Under the pieces are notes generated by a model, which was not told the DNA's origin, ran no database searches, and saw nothing but the letters and a program-made list of their open reading frames with translations. Below are positions 25,602 to 37,812 of a stretch of DNA of 64,000 bases, piece by piece. The position numbers and the translations under genes were made by a program. Origin of the DNA: Aerolutibacter ruishenii (GTDB taxonomy: Bacteria > Pseudomonadota > Gammaproteobacteria > Xanthomonadales > Xanthomonadaceae); contig NZ_VLKP01000002.1 in NCBI RefSeq assembly GCF_007830115.1, positions 1 through 64,000 on the forward strand, read 5' to 3'. Position 1 is the first letter of the stretch. Each line of letters begins with the position of its first letter.

Positions 25602-26291
25602 ATGATCGATCTGTACTACTGGCCCACGCCCAACGGCCACAAGATCACGATCTTCCTCGAGGAGGCCGGCCTGCCCTACACCGTGCACCCGGTGGACATC
25701 GGCGCCGGCGACCAGTTCAAGCCGGAGTTCCTCGCGTTTTCGCCCAACAACAAGATGCCGGCGATCATCGACCGTGCGCCCGCCGACGGCGGCGCGCCGA
25801 TCAGCGTGTTCGAATCCGGCGCGATCCTGCAGTACCTGGCGGGTAAGACCGGGCGCTTCCTGCCCGCCGATGCCCGCGCACGCATCGAAGCCAACGAGTG
25901 GCTGTTCTGGCAGATGGCCGGACTGGGGCCGATGACCGGCCAGTACGGGCACTTCCATGTCTACGCCCCGGAGCCCATCGCCTACGCCAGGGACCGCTAC
26001 CGCAACGAGGTCCTGCGCCTGCTCGGTGTGCTCGACCGCCGCCTGCAGGGCCGCGCGTTCGTGGCCGGCGACGAGTACACCATCGCCGACATGGCCATCC
26101 ACCCGTGGGTCAACGCCTACGACAAGGCGCCGCTGGACCTGTCCGGGTTCCCCGATCTCATCCGCTGGCACGCCGCGGTCGCCGCGCGCCCCGCCGTGCA
26201 ACGCGCCTACGCGCTGGGCGAGCAGTACGGCGCGCAACGCGAAATGACCCCCGAAATGCGCAAGCACCTGTTCGGAACCCCGACCCCGTAA
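25602..26291 (+). CDS. yfcG: YfcG-type glutathione S-transferase / disulfide-bond oxidoreductase
   Basis: A 229-residue Nu-class GST. The thioredoxin-like domain begins IDLYYWPTPNGHKITIFLEE, with the Thr/Asn active-site residues (TPNG) of YfcG, which reduces disulfides using glutathione; SPNNKMPAI holds the cis-proline and FESGAILQYL the glutathione carboxylate contact. The all-helical C-terminal domain has WLFWQMAGLGPMTGQ. ATG 25602 follows GGAG; the upstream in-frame ATG is not used by family members. Three bases separate it from the next gene, so the two are probably co-transcribed. Confidence 0.9.
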   Translation: MIDLYYWPTPNGHKITIFLEEAGLPYTVHPVDIGAGDQFKPEFLAFSPNNKMPAIIDRAPADGGAPISVFESGAILQYLAGKTGRFLPADARARIEANEWLFWQMAGLGPMTGQYGHFHVYAPEPIAYARDRYRNEVLRLLGVLDRRLQGRAFVAGDEYTIADMAIHPWVNAYDKAPLDLSGFPDLIRWHAAVAARPAVQRAYALGEQYGAQREMTPEMRKHLFGTPTP

Positions 26292-28565
<2,274 letters not shown>

Positions 28566-28572
28566 TGCAACA

Positions 28573-28601
28573 CGCCGCCGGGGCGCCCCGCCCCGGCGGC
28601 G
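28573..28601 (+). terminator. Long GC-rich hairpin after the DPP-IV gene
   Basis: CGCCGCCGGGG (28573-28583) pairs perfectly with CCCCGGCGGCG (28591-28601). It begins 8 bases past the stop codon. No T-run follows, so it may stabilise the 3' end rather than end transcription. Confidence 0.5.
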
Positions 28602-28715
28602 AGCACGCGCAGGCGGTGACGGGTGACTTCCGGCGGTCGCGACCGTGACCTTCGGCCGATGACCCCCTCTGCCTCCAACGGCGATGCTGGGGCCTTTCCG
28701 CCCGGGGCCACCCAC

Positions 28716-30545
28716 ATGACCAAGCCGCTCGCCCTTGCCATCGCCGTAGCGCTGCTCGCTCCGGTGCCGGCCTTCGCCACGGCCGCACAACTCGCGCCAG
28801 CCGCCCTCACCGCCACTGCCGCAGCCAACGCACCTGCCGCCAAACCCGCCCCGGCCTGGGTGGCACGCAGCAACGAGTACACCGCGATCCTGCTCAAGGC
28901 ACAGGGCGAATTCATGCCCGAGCAGCTGTCGTTCTTCGGCATCCCCGGCTACGACGACAAGGCCTTCGATTTCGGCCCCGAGAACGGCAAGCGCTTCCGC
29001 GCCGCCACCGCCAAGGCCCGCACCGAGCTGTCGACCAAGCTGCAACTGGAGCGCGATCCCAACGTCCGCCAGGACCTGGAGATCCTGATCAAGGCAGCCG
29101 ATGACGCGATCGAGGCCAGCGAAGTCAACGAGCGCCTGACCCGGCCGTGGGCCGACGTCGGCCAAGCCGTGTTCCAGGGCATGCAGGGCCTGCTCAGCGA
29201 CCAGACCCCGCCGGCACGGCGCGCGATGGCGCTAAAGCGCCTGCAACACTACGTCGGCCAGGTGTCCGGCAGCATGCCGCTGGCCACCCAGGCCCGCCAG
29301 CGCTACGACGAGCGCCCCGACCCCACGCTGTTGCAGCCCACCCAGCTGTCGGTGCAGCAGTCCATCGACAACCTGCCCGCCTACCTCAAGGGCATCCGCG
29401 CGCTGTTCGCCAAATACAAGGTCGAAGGCGCCGACGCCGCACTCGATGCACTGGACCAGCAGCTGACCGACTACGCCGCGTGGTCGAAGGCCAGCGTGCT
29501 GCCCACCGCACGCACCACCTACCAACTGCCCGACGAGCTGTACGCGCTGTCGCTGAAGAACGTCGGCATCGACATCGACCCGCGCGTGCTGATCGAGCGT
29601 GCGCAGCTGGAGTTCATGGAAACCCGCAACGCCATGCAGCAGATCGCACCGCTGGTGGCGAAGGAAAAGGGCTTCGCCGCCACCGACACCATCGGCGTGA
29701 TCAAGGCGCTCAAGCACCCGCAGCTGGCCAACGACCAGATCGAGCCGTACTACCGCAACACGGTGATGCCGGAGCTCGACCGCCTGATCGCCAAGCATGA
29801 CGTTGTGTCCCTGCCGCAACGGCCGATGCAGATGCGCCTGGGCAGCGAGGCCGAGAACGCCGCGCAACCCGCACCGCACTTCCTGCCCGCGCCGCTGGTC
29901 GGCAACACCGGCCAGCAGGGCACCTTCGTGCTGCCGCTGGGCAACCCCAACGCCGGTGCCGACGGCGCCTACGACGACTTCAACTACCCCGCTGGCGCGT
30001 GGACGCTGACCGCGCACGAAGGCCGCCCCGGCCACGAGCTGCAGTTCACCGCCATGGTCGAGCGCGGCGTGTCGCTGGCGCGCACCTTGTACGCGTTCAA
30101 CTCGGTCAACGTCGAAGGCTGGGCGCTGTACGCCGAAGCCGAGATGGTCCCGTACGAGCCGCTGGACGGTCAGCTGATCGCGCTGCAGTTCCGCCTGCTG
30201 CGCGCCGCGCGTGCCATGCTCGACCCGATGCTCAACCTGGGCCTCACCGATCGCGACACCGCGTTCAAGGTGCTGACCGAGCAGGTCGGCTTCAGCAAGG
30301 CGATGGCGCGGCAGGAAGTAGACCGCTACACGGTCAAGGCACCGGGCCAAGCCGGCAGCTACTTCTACGGCTACGCGCGGATCATGCAGCTGCGCGCCGA
30401 GACCGAAGTCGCGCTGGGCGACCGCTTCGACCGCAAGGCCTTCAACGACTTCCTGCTGGACCAGGGCCTGCTGCCGCCGGACCAGCTGGCCAAGGCGGTG
30501 CGCGAGGTGTTCGTGCCGTCGCAGAAGGCCACGCCGCGGCGCTGA
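28716..30545 (+). CDS. DUF885 family secreted putative metallopeptidase (copy 1)
   Basis: A 609-residue exported protein: signal peptide (LALAIAVALLAPVPAFATAA), an Ala-rich spacer, then the DUF885 domain. A zinc-site-like motif TAHEGRPGHELQ (HEXXPGH type) is followed by VNVEGWALYAEAEM, the glutamate-bearing second motif, resembling M2/M3-like gluzincins. Activity has not been shown for most members. The ATG at 28716 is chosen for the signal peptide; the frame upstream is not protein-like. A second DUF885 gene with the same two motifs lies at 46566-48368. Confidence 0.85.
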   Translation: MTKPLALAIAVALLAPVPAFATAAQLAPAALTATAAANAPAAKPAPAWVARSNEYTAILLKAQGEFMPEQLSFFGIPGYDDKAFDFGPENGKRFRAATAKARTELSTKLQLERDPNVRQDLEILIKAADDAIEASEVNERLTRPWADVGQAVFQGMQGLLSDQTPPARRAMALKRLQHYVGQVSGSMPLATQARQRYDERPDPTLLQPTQLSVQQSIDNLPAYLKGIRALFAKYKVEGADAALDALDQQLTDYAAWSKASVLPTARTTYQLPDELYALSLKNVGIDIDPRVLIERAQLEFMETRNAMQQIAPLVAKEKGFAATDTIGVIKALKHPQLANDQIEPYYRNTVMPELDRLIAKHDVVSLPQRPMQMRLGSEAENAAQPAPHFLPAPLVGNTGQQGTFVLPLGNPNAGADGAYDDFNYPAGAWTLTAHEGRPGHELQFTAMVERGVSLARTLYAFNSVNVEGWALYAEAEMVPYEPLDGQLIALQFRLLRAARAMLDPMLNLGLTDRDTAFKVLTEQVGFSKAMARQEVDRYTVKAPGQAGSYFYGYARIMQLRAETEVALGDRFDRKAFNDFLLDQGLLPPDQLAKAVREVFVPSQKATPRR

Positions 30546-30561
30546 TCGCCCGGATGATGGT

Positions 30562-30588
30562 GCCGGCGTCCACTCAGCGGGCGCCGGC
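30562..30588 (+). terminator. Hairpin downstream of DUF885 copy 1
   Basis: GCCGGCG (30562-30568) pairs with CGCCGGC (30582-30588), 17 bases past the stop. No T-run. The rest of 30589-30828 holds only a possible -10 (TATACT, 30755-30760) for the following glycosyltransferase. Confidence 0.4.
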
Positions 30589-30828
30589 CACGCACGACCG
30601 GCCGGTGAGCGGCAGAAGTGCGGGCGTGATGGCGCCGCCCCGTGCCTCCACCGCCAATACGCCCCGCCACACTTCACACCTGCCGGCACATTCCAGCCTG
30701 AATGGACGCGCCTGCCCGCGCGGGTGTCTGGCTTCCCCATCACGCGCCACTGCCTATACTTCCGACCAATGTCGGCCCTACGGCACAGTACGCAGGGCAT
30801 CCGTCGCTCCCCCACGCCGGAACCCCGC

Positions 30829-31638
30829 ATGCTCGATCGCCACAACGTCGCCGTCGTCATCCCCGCCCTCAACGAATCGCTGCGCATCCGCGGCGTGGTC
30901 GAATCGGCACTGGGCGAATGCGCGCACGTGATCGTGGTCGATGACGGTTCCGACGACGGCACTGCCGCCTGCATCGCCGACCTGCCGGTCACCGTACTGC
31001 GCCACCCCACGCGGCGCGGCAAGGGCGCCAGCCTGCGCACCGGCTTCGCAGAAGCGTTGCAGCGTGGACTGCGCGGCGTGGTGACCATGGATGGCGACGG
31101 CCAGCATCGTGCCGAGGACATCCCGCGCCTGCTCGACGCCGCCAACCGCTACCCCGGCCACCTGGTGATCGGCGCGCGGCTGCGCAAGCGCGCGCAGGCG
31201 CCGCTGTACCGCAAGCTGGCCAACCGCTTTGGCGACTGGGGCATCGCCTGGGGCACCGGCTACCAGATAGCCGACACCCAGAGCGGCCAGCGCTTCTACC
31301 CCGCCGAGGTGTGCGCGCTGCGCGACATCCCCGGCGAGGGCTTCGTGTTCGAGGCGCAGGTGCTGATCTCCGCCGCGCGCCAGCTCGGCACGCACGTGGT
31401 ATCGGTGCCGATCGAGTCGCGCTACCAGCAGGCCGACGGCAACGAGCAGTTCCGCGCCAGCCATTTCCGTCCGCTGCAGGATCTGGGCCGCATCACCAGC
31501 CACGTGGTGGCGCAGGTGCTGCGCCGCGGCGGCATGTGGTCGGTGTACCGCAGCATCCGCGCCCACCCGCCGCTGATTGATGACCCCAACGGCGAGTTCG
31601 CTTCGATGATGGCCACGCAGCACACGCCTGCTCCCTGA
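30829..31638 (+). CDS. Family 2 glycosyltransferase
   Basis: A 269-residue GT-A enzyme: NVAVVIPALNESLRIRG, donor site VIVVDDGSDDGTAA, then RRGKGASLRTGF and VVTMDGDGQHRAEDIP (metal-binding). It resembles polyprenyl-phosphate glycosyltransferases of cell-envelope glycan synthesis but lacks their C-terminal membrane helices; the acceptor is unknown. An in-frame ATG at 30769, 8 bases after TATACT, fits the leaderless pattern seen elsewhere in the window and would add 20 residues, but the added sequence has no family resemblance. The shorter start is kept. Confidence 0.8.
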   Translation: MLDRHNVAVVIPALNESLRIRGVVESALGECAHVIVVDDGSDDGTAACIADLPVTVLRHPTRRGKGASLRTGFAEALQRGLRGVVTMDGDGQHRAEDIPRLLDAANRYPGHLVIGARLRKRAQAPLYRKLANRFGDWGIAWGTGYQIADTQSGQRFYPAEVCALRDIPGEGFVFEAQVLISAARQLGTHVVSVPIESRYQQADGNEQFRASHFRPLQDLGRITSHVVAQVLRRGGMWSVYRSIRAHPPLIDDPNGEFASMMATQHTPAP

Positions 31639-31643
31639 GCGTT

Positions 31644-31671
31644 CCGTCCTGGCATCGCACCGCCAGGACGG
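31644..31671 (+). terminator. Hairpin between convergent glycosyltransferase and lipoprotein genes
   Basis: CCGTCCTGGC (31644-31653) pairs with GCCAGGACGG (31662-31671). It lies 5 bases past the glycosyltransferase stop and could serve both convergent genes. No T-run. Confidence 0.5.
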
Positions 31672-31706
31672 TCGCGCGCAAGCGACAGCGCGTCGCCCTT
31701 TGCCGG

Positions 31707-32129
31707 CTATTCCTCGATGACGTAGATCGCCACGCCCGCCGCCTGGCGCTGCGTGGTCGGGATGCCCATGCTGCCGTAGACACCCACGTGGCTGCGGTGC
31801 ACGCCGGTGCCCACGCCGACCGACACCGGTGGCGCGACGCTGCCCACGCCCAGCAGCAGCACGCCGTTGGCGCCCAGCTTGGCGGCCTCGCGGCGCAGGC
31901 GCAGGATGGCGGCATCGGTCTGCCCCGACGTGCCGAAACCGATCGCGCTGGAGGACTCCAGCCGCGCGATCTCCTGGAACCGCCTCGGTGCCACGTGGTA
32001 GACCTTGACCTGCTCGACCGCGACCGCCGGGCGCGGCGGCGCAAGCATCACCCGGTGGGTGCTGGCGCATCCCCCCACCAGCAGCAGGGTGGACAGGGCG
32101 AAGGCGGGCAACAGGCGGCGCGGCAGCAT
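31707..32129 (-). CDS. Small lipoprotein of unknown function
   Basis: A 140-residue predicted lipoprotein: signal LLPAFALSTLLLVGGC with the lipidated Cys at about residue 21. The mature part has QVKVYHVAPRRFQEIARLE and an AAKLGANGVLLLGVG segment, which recalls the strand-helix-strand of YbjQ-like domains. No catalytic motif. The divergent neighbour is xanB2. Function not assigned. Confidence 0.75.
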   Translation of the reverse strand: MLPRRLLPAFALSTLLLVGGCASTHRVMLAPPRPAVAVEQVKVYHVAPRRFQEIARLESSSAIGFGTSGQTDAAILRLRREAAKLGANGVLLLGVGSVAPPVSVGVGTGVHRSHVGVYGSMGIPTTQRQAAGVAIYVIEE

Positions 32130-32259
32130 GGCGGCAAGGCTCGGTGGGCTTTGCTGAACATACTCCGCGCACGCGGCTGAACCGGATCCCGCTGGCGCGA
32201 AACGACGGCGGGTCCGTGTGGCCGGCCGGCCGGGCGCTTCGGCCCGGTATCATGCCGCC

Positions 32260-33309
32260 ATGACCTCGCCACACCCGACCGCTGGCCGTCCGCCCGTGGC
32301 CGACACCCCCTCCCCGCTGCCCACGCCGACCCCGCGCTGGACCGTGGACTACACCGACGCCGACCTCGACGCATTGCTGGCCCGCGACGACACCCTCGCC
32401 GTGTTCGGCTTCGGGGCCGATGCGCCACGCCACGGGGATCCGCGCTATCTGCGCGTGTCGTTGCAGCCGCACGGCGCGGCGCCGCTGGAAGTGTGGCGCG
32501 TGGCCGGCCCGGTATCGCACGGCCGCGACGGCGGCATTGCCTGGTCCGAGGACGGCGCGCTGCAGTTCGGCGCCATCGAACTGGATGAGCCGCCGGGTGA
32601 AGAGGACAGCGACATCGAGCGCACCGCCGAGGCCATCTACCGGCGGCTGCCGGCCTTCCTCGCCGCGCGCGGCTACCCGCACCTGCTGCGGATGTGGAAC
32701 TACCTCGACGGCATCACCAGCGGCCACGGCGACGACGAGCGCTACCGCCGCTTCTGCGTCGGCCGCGCGCGCGCGCTCGGCACCGTCGACCCGGGCACCC
32801 TGCCCGCCGCCACCGCCATCGGCCGCGTGGACGGCGAGCGCCGGATGCAGGTGTACTGGCTGGCGGCGCGCACGCCCGGCACGCCGCTGGAGAACCCGCG
32901 CCAGGTCAGCGCCTGGCGCTACCCACGCCAGTACGGTCCGCAGCCGCCCGGCTTCGCCCGCGCCATGCTGCCGCCGGACGGCAGCGCGATGCCGCTGATG
33001 CTGTCGGGCACCGCGGCCATCGTCGGCCACGAGTCGCAGCACCGCGATTCGGTCGAAGCGCAACTGGACGAGGTGCTGGTCAACCTCGACCACCTGGTCG
33101 ACCGCGCGCGCCAGCAGCGCCCGGAGCTGCCCGAGACCTTCGGTCCCGGCACGCGGCTGAAGGTGTACGTGCGCGACGCCGCCGAGTTGCCGCATGTCGC
33201 CCAAGCGCTGGCCACGCGCCTGCCGCCGTCGGTGTCGCGCATCGTGCTGCACGGCGCGGTATGCCGCCGCGAACTGCGTGTGGAGATCGACGGCGTGCAC
33301 GGCCACTGA
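32260..33309 (+). CDS. xanB2: XanB2-type chorismatase (3-/4-hydroxybenzoate synthase)
   Basis: A 349-residue enzyme of the FkbO/Hyg5/XanB2 chorismatase family, which cleaves chorismate; the XanB2 subclass yields 3-hydroxybenzoate (xanthomonadin starter) and 4-hydroxybenzoate (ubiquinone precursor). Family landmarks: LAVFGFGADAPRHGDPRYLR at the N-terminus, PHLLRMWNYLDGITSG, RFCVGRARAL, YWLAARTPGTPLENPRQVSA, and MLSGTAAIVGHESQHR, the segment carrying acid and substrate residues. ATG 32260 lies 6 bases after TATCAT (32248-32253) with no Shine-Dalgarno. It stands alone, 10 kb from the pigment operon. The 3-HBA product is inferred from pathway context. Confidence 0.9.
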   Translation: MTSPHPTAGRPPVADTPSPLPTPTPRWTVDYTDADLDALLARDDTLAVFGFGADAPRHGDPRYLRVSLQPHGAAPLEVWRVAGPVSHGRDGGIAWSEDGALQFGAIELDEPPGEEDSDIERTAEAIYRRLPAFLAARGYPHLLRMWNYLDGITSGHGDDERYRRFCVGRARALGTVDPGTLPAATAIGRVDGERRMQVYWLAARTPGTPLENPRQVSAWRYPRQYGPQPPGFARAMLPPDGSAMPLMLSGTAAIVGHESQHRDSVEAQLDEVLVNLDHLVDRARQQRPELPETFGPGTRLKVYVRDAAELPHVAQALATRLPPSVSRIVLHGAVCRRELRVEIDGVHGH

Positions 33310-33396
33310 GCCGCGTTCCCCAAAACCGCCACAGCCCGTGCCGATGCGGCATGATCACGCCATCGGCGCACGCGCCTTCGTCAAGGAGACTTCCGG

Positions 33397-33645
33397 ATGG
33401 GATTGATCAGCCTGCTGTGGGGCATCGTGGCGATGCTGTGGATGATCGTCGCGCTCATTCCGCTGCTGGGATGGGGCAACTGGTTCCTGATTCCGTTCGC
33501 GGCCATCGGCGCGATCATTGCCGCGCTCGGCGTCCTGCTGACCGCGCCGGGCCAGCGCGGCCGGGCGAAAGCCGGGCTGGTGCTCAACGGGCTGGTGATC
33601 GTGGTCGGCATCGTCCGCCTGGGGATCGGCGGCGGCGTGATCTGA
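33397..33645 (+). CDS. Small membrane protein
   Basis: An 82-residue protein of mostly hydrophobic sequence: helices LISLLWGIVAMLWMIVALIP, FLIPFAAIGAIIAALGVLL and GLVLNGLVIVVGIVRLGIG. A strong AAGGAG site precedes the ATG, so it is almost certainly translated. The short polar loop TAPGQRGRAKAG separates the last two helices, as in DUF4190-like proteins. Function unknown. Confidence 0.75.
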   Translation: MGLISLLWGIVAMLWMIVALIPLLGWGNWFLIPFAAIGAIIAALGVLLTAPGQRGRAKAGLVLNGLVIVVGIVRLGIGGGVI

Positions 33646-33701
33646 GCACGGCAGGCTCCCGGGCGGCCACGTCCGGCCCGCCCGGCGCCCATGCACGCCA
33701 C

Positions 33702-33740
33702 GATGATCGCCCCGGCCGCCACGCGACCGGGGCGATCATC
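33702..33740. terminator. 14-bp stem bidirectional hairpin
   Basis: GATGATCGCCCCGG (33702-33715) pairs perfectly with CCGGGGCGATCATC (33727-33740), loop 11 bases. It lies between two convergent genes and is probably a shared terminator, although no T-run is present on either side. Confidence 0.6.
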
Positions 33741-33752
33741 CACCCACGGGGA

Positions 33753-34079
33753 TCAGGCCTTCTTCGCCCAGGCGCTGCACCAGCCCTTGGCGGCCACCGT
33801 GTTCTGCGGGAACAGGGTGCACGGCCCGTATGCCTGGCCCTTGGCGCCCTTGTACAGGGTGCAGTTGGCGCAGTTGCTGCCGGCCTTGAACACCGGGTGC
33901 TTCACCGCGGCCGCGTTCTCGGTGTAGGCCAGGGCCTTGGCCTGCGGGTTGGCGAGGGTCAGCTTGGGCAGTGCGGCGGGGGCGGCCTCGGCAGGCAGCG
34001 CCTTCAGCACCAGCGGAATGGCCGCGGCAGCGGCGGAATAGGCGAGGAAACGGCGACGACCGGGGTTGCTGAGATCCAT
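33753..34079 (-). CDS. High-potential iron-sulfur protein (HiPIP), Tat-exported
   Basis: A 108-residue protein with a twin-arginine signal (RRRFLAYSAAAAAIPLVL) and a mature part carrying the four cysteines of a [4Fe-4S] HiPIP: CANCTLYKG, PCTLFP and GWCSAW. It is a periplasmic one-electron carrier, probably delivering electrons to terminal oxidases or reductases. The Tat route fits cofactor insertion before export. Length and cysteine spacing are normal for the family. Confidence 0.92.
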   Translation of the reverse strand: MDLSNPGRRRFLAYSAAAAAIPLVLKALPAEAAPAALPKLTLANPQAKALAYTENAAAVKHPVFKAGSNCANCTLYKGAKGQAYGPCTLFPQNTVAAKGWCSAWAKKA

Positions 34080-34142
34080 GGCTGGGAACAGAGAGTGGCT
34101 AGGATGGCCTTACTTTAACCATCGGCCAGATGGGCGCATTGA

Positions 34143-35180
<1,038 letters not shown>

Positions 35181-35193
35181 TGCAAGCGGCACC

Positions 35194-35217
35194 CGTCCCC
35201 GCGTCGCCGCGGGGACG
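35194..35217 (+). terminator. GC hairpin after hemB
   Basis: CGTCCCCGCG (35194-35203) pairs with CGCGGGGACG (35208-35217), 13 bases past the stop and just before the convergent gene. No T-run; likely a transcript end structure. Confidence 0.5.
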
Positions 35218-35232
35218 ATGGCGCCATGCCAC

Positions 35233-36129
35233 TTACCCGGCACACCCGCGCTTGCCCGTCCCTGCCGGCGCCTTCATCCGGTACAGATCCAGCCCGCCGG
35301 CGCGCGGCGCGCGCGCACTGCCGCTCACCAGCAGCTCACCGGGCTTGTTCCACTCCACCACTGGCCCGAGCGTGGTCGCGGTATCGGTGTTGAACGACAG
35401 CTTCAAGGGCGCGATGCCCGCATAGCGCTGGCCATCGCACTGCGCCAGCTGCAACTGGACCGGTTTCGCCGTCGCGTCGGCCGAACGCGCGAACACGATC
35501 GCCTCGCCGTCGCCCAGCCACGCGCCATCGAACTCGTCGTCGCGGGTGTTCACGCCGGGCACCGGCTTGACGTCGCCGAAGGCCTTGCCATCCCAGCGCG
35601 CGAAGAACAGGTCGTGGCGGCCGGCGCCGCCGTGCCCGTTGCTGGCGAACATCAGCAGTGCGACGTCCCGGCCAAGGGTCGGCGCCCACTCATCGCCAGC
35701 GGTGTTGACCCCCGCACCGAGGTTCTCCGGCTTGCCGTGGCCGCCGCCGCGCACCGCGACCCGGTACAGGTCGTCACCGCCTTGTCCGCCTTTGCGGTTG
35801 CTGGAGAAGTACAGCCAGCGCCCATCGGCGCTGAACATCGGGTCGAACTCCTTGGCCCTGGTGTTGAGCGCCAGCGGCGCGGGGTCCTGCCAGCGGCCGT
35901 CCTTGCGCGTGGCCTGCCACAGGTCGCCGCTGCCGGGGCCGCCTTCGCGGTCGGGGCTGCCCCAGACGATGCGTTGGCCATCGGGGCTGACCGTGCCGTG
36001 CATCTCGCTGGCCCTGGTCGAGACCACGCCCATGCCTTCGATGCCGAATTCGGCCAGTGCGTACGCGGCGCCGCCAAGCAGCAACAGCGGGAGTAGACTG
36101 AAACCAGCGAAGGCCGGGTTGCGCTTCAT
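35233..36129 (-). CDS. PD40/TolB-like beta-propeller protein
   Basis: A 298-residue exported or membrane-anchored protein with one N-terminal hydrophobic segment ([20 protein letters not shown]). Several WD40-like PD40 repeats follow, each with the SPDG-type turn: [46 protein letters not shown]. Such propellers act as periplasmic binding or scaffold modules; partner unknown. ATG at 36129 follows AGGAG. A terminal cysteine (KRGCAG) is present. Divergent from aroE. Confidence 0.82.
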   Translation of the reverse strand: MKRNPAFAGFSLLPLLLLGGAAYALAEFGIEGMGVVSTRASEMHGTVSPDGQRIVWGSPDREGGPGSGDLWQATRKDGRWQDPAPLALNTRAKEFDPMFSADGRWLYFSSNRKGGQGGDDLYRVAVRGGGHGKPENLGAGVNTAGDEWAPTLGRDVALLMFASNGHGGAGRHDLFFARWDGKAFGDVKPVPGVNTRDDEFDGAWLGDGEAIVFARSADATAKPVQLQLAQCDGQRYAGIAPLKLSFNTDTATTLGPVVEWNKPGELLVSGSARAPRAGGLDLYRMKAPAGTGKRGCAG

Positions 36130-36176
36130 CGTGCGTCTCCTGGGTACGTGTCACGCACTCTAGCGAGGGAATTGCC

Positions 36177-37037
36177 ATGTCGAATCCGAACGCCGTTGCA
36201 AAACGTTTCGCGGTCATCGGCCATCCGGTTGCCCACTCCTTGTCACCGCGCATCCACGCCGCGTTCGGACGACAGACCGGTATTCCGCTGGAGTACACCG
36301 CGATCGACGCGGCGCCGGAGGACTTCGACGCGGCCCTGGCCGCCTTTGCCGCCGAAGGTGGCGTGGGCGCCAACGTGACCCTGCCGCACAAGGAACACGC
36401 GGCCAGCATCTGCAACCACCTGACCGAGCGCGCGCGACGCGCGGGTGCGGTCAACACCCTGGTCCGCACCGCCACCGGCTGGGACGGCGACAACACCGAC
36501 GGCGCCGGCCTGGTCCGCGACCTGACCGAGCGCCACAGCCGCGACCTGCGCGGGCGCAAGGTGCTGCTGATCGGCGCAGGCGGCGCGGCACGCGGCGTGG
36601 CCCCGACCCTGCTTGAAGCGGGCATCGCCAGCCTGTATATCGTCAACCGCACCGCCAGCCGGGTGGATGCGCTGGCCGATGCGCTGGGCGACCCGCAGCG
36701 CGTGCACCCGCGCTACTTCGACGACATCGGCGCGCTGGGCAACTTCGACCTGATCATCAACGCCACCTCCGCCGCACGCGGTGGCGGCCTGCCGCCGTTG
36801 CCCAGCACCTTGCTGGCGCCACGCTGCGATGCGGTTGACCTGAGCTATGGCGAAGTCGCCATTCCGTTCCTGGCGTGGGCGCGTGCCTCTGGTGCCCACC
36901 TGGTGATCGACGGACTGGGCATGCTGGTCGAGCAGGCGGCGGAAAGCTTCCAGCGCTGGCATGGCGTTCGCCCGTACACCGACGAGGTCTACGCTGCGTT
37001 GCGCGAACGCGATGATTCGTTGATTACCGCTGACTAA
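36177..37037 (+). CDS. aroE: Shikimate dehydrogenase
   Basis: A 286-residue NADP-dependent enzyme of the shikimate pathway, leading to chorismate, the substrate of XanB2. The substrate site includes [13 protein letters not shown] and the catalytic lysine in [10 protein letters not shown]; catalytic Asp is in GDNTDGAGL. The nucleotide site is [13 protein letters not shown] with NRTASR recognising NADP. ATG at 36177 follows GAGGG. Length is normal. Confidence 0.97.
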   Translation: MSNPNAVAKRFAVIGHPVAHSLSPRIHAAFGRQTGIPLEYTAIDAAPEDFDAALAAFAAEGGVGANVTLPHKEHAASICNHLTERARRAGAVNTLVRTATGWDGDNTDGAGLVRDLTERHSRDLRGRKVLLIGAGGAARGVAPTLLEAGIASLYIVNRTASRVDALADALGDPQRVHPRYFDDIGALGNFDLIINATSAARGGGLPPLPSTLLAPRCDAVDLSYGEVAIPFLAWARASGAHLVIDGLGMLVEQAAESFQRWHGVRPYTDEVYAALRERDDSLITAD

Positions 37038-37132
37038 GACAGCCATGGATGGCAGTGCGCGCTGCGGCGCGTGCTGCACCACGCTCTCCATCACGCGCCC
37101 TTCCCGGGCATGCCGCATGGCAAGCCGGCGGG

Positions 37133-37152
37133 CCCGCCGTGCGCACGGCGGG
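37133..37152. terminator. 20-bp perfect palindrome between aroE and yrdA
   Basis: CCCGCCGTGCGCACGGCGGG is perfectly self-complementary and lies between two convergent genes (stops at 37037 and 37175). As RNA it forms a stem of at least 7 bp on either strand. Probably a shared terminator; no T-run. Confidence 0.5.
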
Positions 37153-37174
37153 ATCCCGCGCAAGCGTCGTCGCG

Positions 37175-37738
37175 TCAGCGCACGATAACCGAGGAGGCGC
37201 CGTCGCCCATGCCCAGGTAGCGGTCCTTCAAGCGAACATAGTGGCCGGCGCTGTACTGCAGGTTTTCCAGCTCGCGCTCGCTCAGCTTGCGCGCGAACCG
37301 CGCCGGACTCCCCAGCCACAGCTCGCCCTCGCCCACCACCTTGCCCGGCGACACCACCGCGCCGGCGCCGACGAAGCCGAAACGCTGCACGTGGCAGCCG
37401 TCCAGCAGCCGGGCGCCCATGCCGATCAGCGCGAACTCGTCGATGGTGCAGGCATGGACGATAGCGCCATGGCCAATGGTCACGTCATTGGCGATCAGCG
37501 TCGGCAGCCCACCCGGGCGGGTGTACGGCCCCTCGTGGGTGACGTGGACGATGGTGCCGTCCTGCACGTTGGTGCGCGCGCCGATGCGGATATGGTTCAC
37601 GTCGCCACGGATCACGCAGCCGGGCCAGATCGATGCGTCGTCGCCCAGCACCACATCGCCGATCACGGTGGCCGCGGGATCGACGTACACGCGCTCGCCG
37701 ACGACGGGGAAATGCTCGAGGTAGGGGCGCATGGTCAT
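37175..37738 (-). CDS. yrdA: Gamma-carbonic anhydrase family protein (YrdA-like)
   Basis: A 187-residue left-handed beta-helix protein of hexapeptide repeats (VIGDVVLGDDASIWPGCVIRGD and on). Three metal-ligand histidines of the gamma-CA fold are visible: VHVTHEG and TIGHGAIVHAC. Carbonic anhydrase activity is uncertain in this subfamily. TAAAAT at 37745-37750 lies 6 bases before the ATG and no Shine-Dalgarno is present, another candidate leaderless gene. Confidence 0.93.
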   Translation of the reverse strand: MTMRPYLEHFPVVGERVYVDPAATVIGDVVLGDDASIWPGCVIRGDVNHIRIGARTNVQDGTIVHVTHEGPYTRPGGLPTLIANDVTIGHGAIVHACTIDEFALIGMGARLLDGCHVQRFGFVGAGAVVSPGKVVGEGELWLGSPARFARKLSERELENLQYSAGHYVRLKDRYLGMGDGASSVIVR

Positions 37739-37812
37739 GGCGGGATTTTACGCCCGGGCGGGGAACGGGTGCCGCCGCGCCCGGTGCGGACGATCGGACT
37801 ACACTCGCCCGT

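Noticed and set aside
32260-33309. Pteridine-dependent deoxygenase as function of the xanB2 product
   Set aside because: That is an old annotation of the family; the chorismatase landmarks and pigment context fit 3-/4-hydroxybenzoate synthase better.
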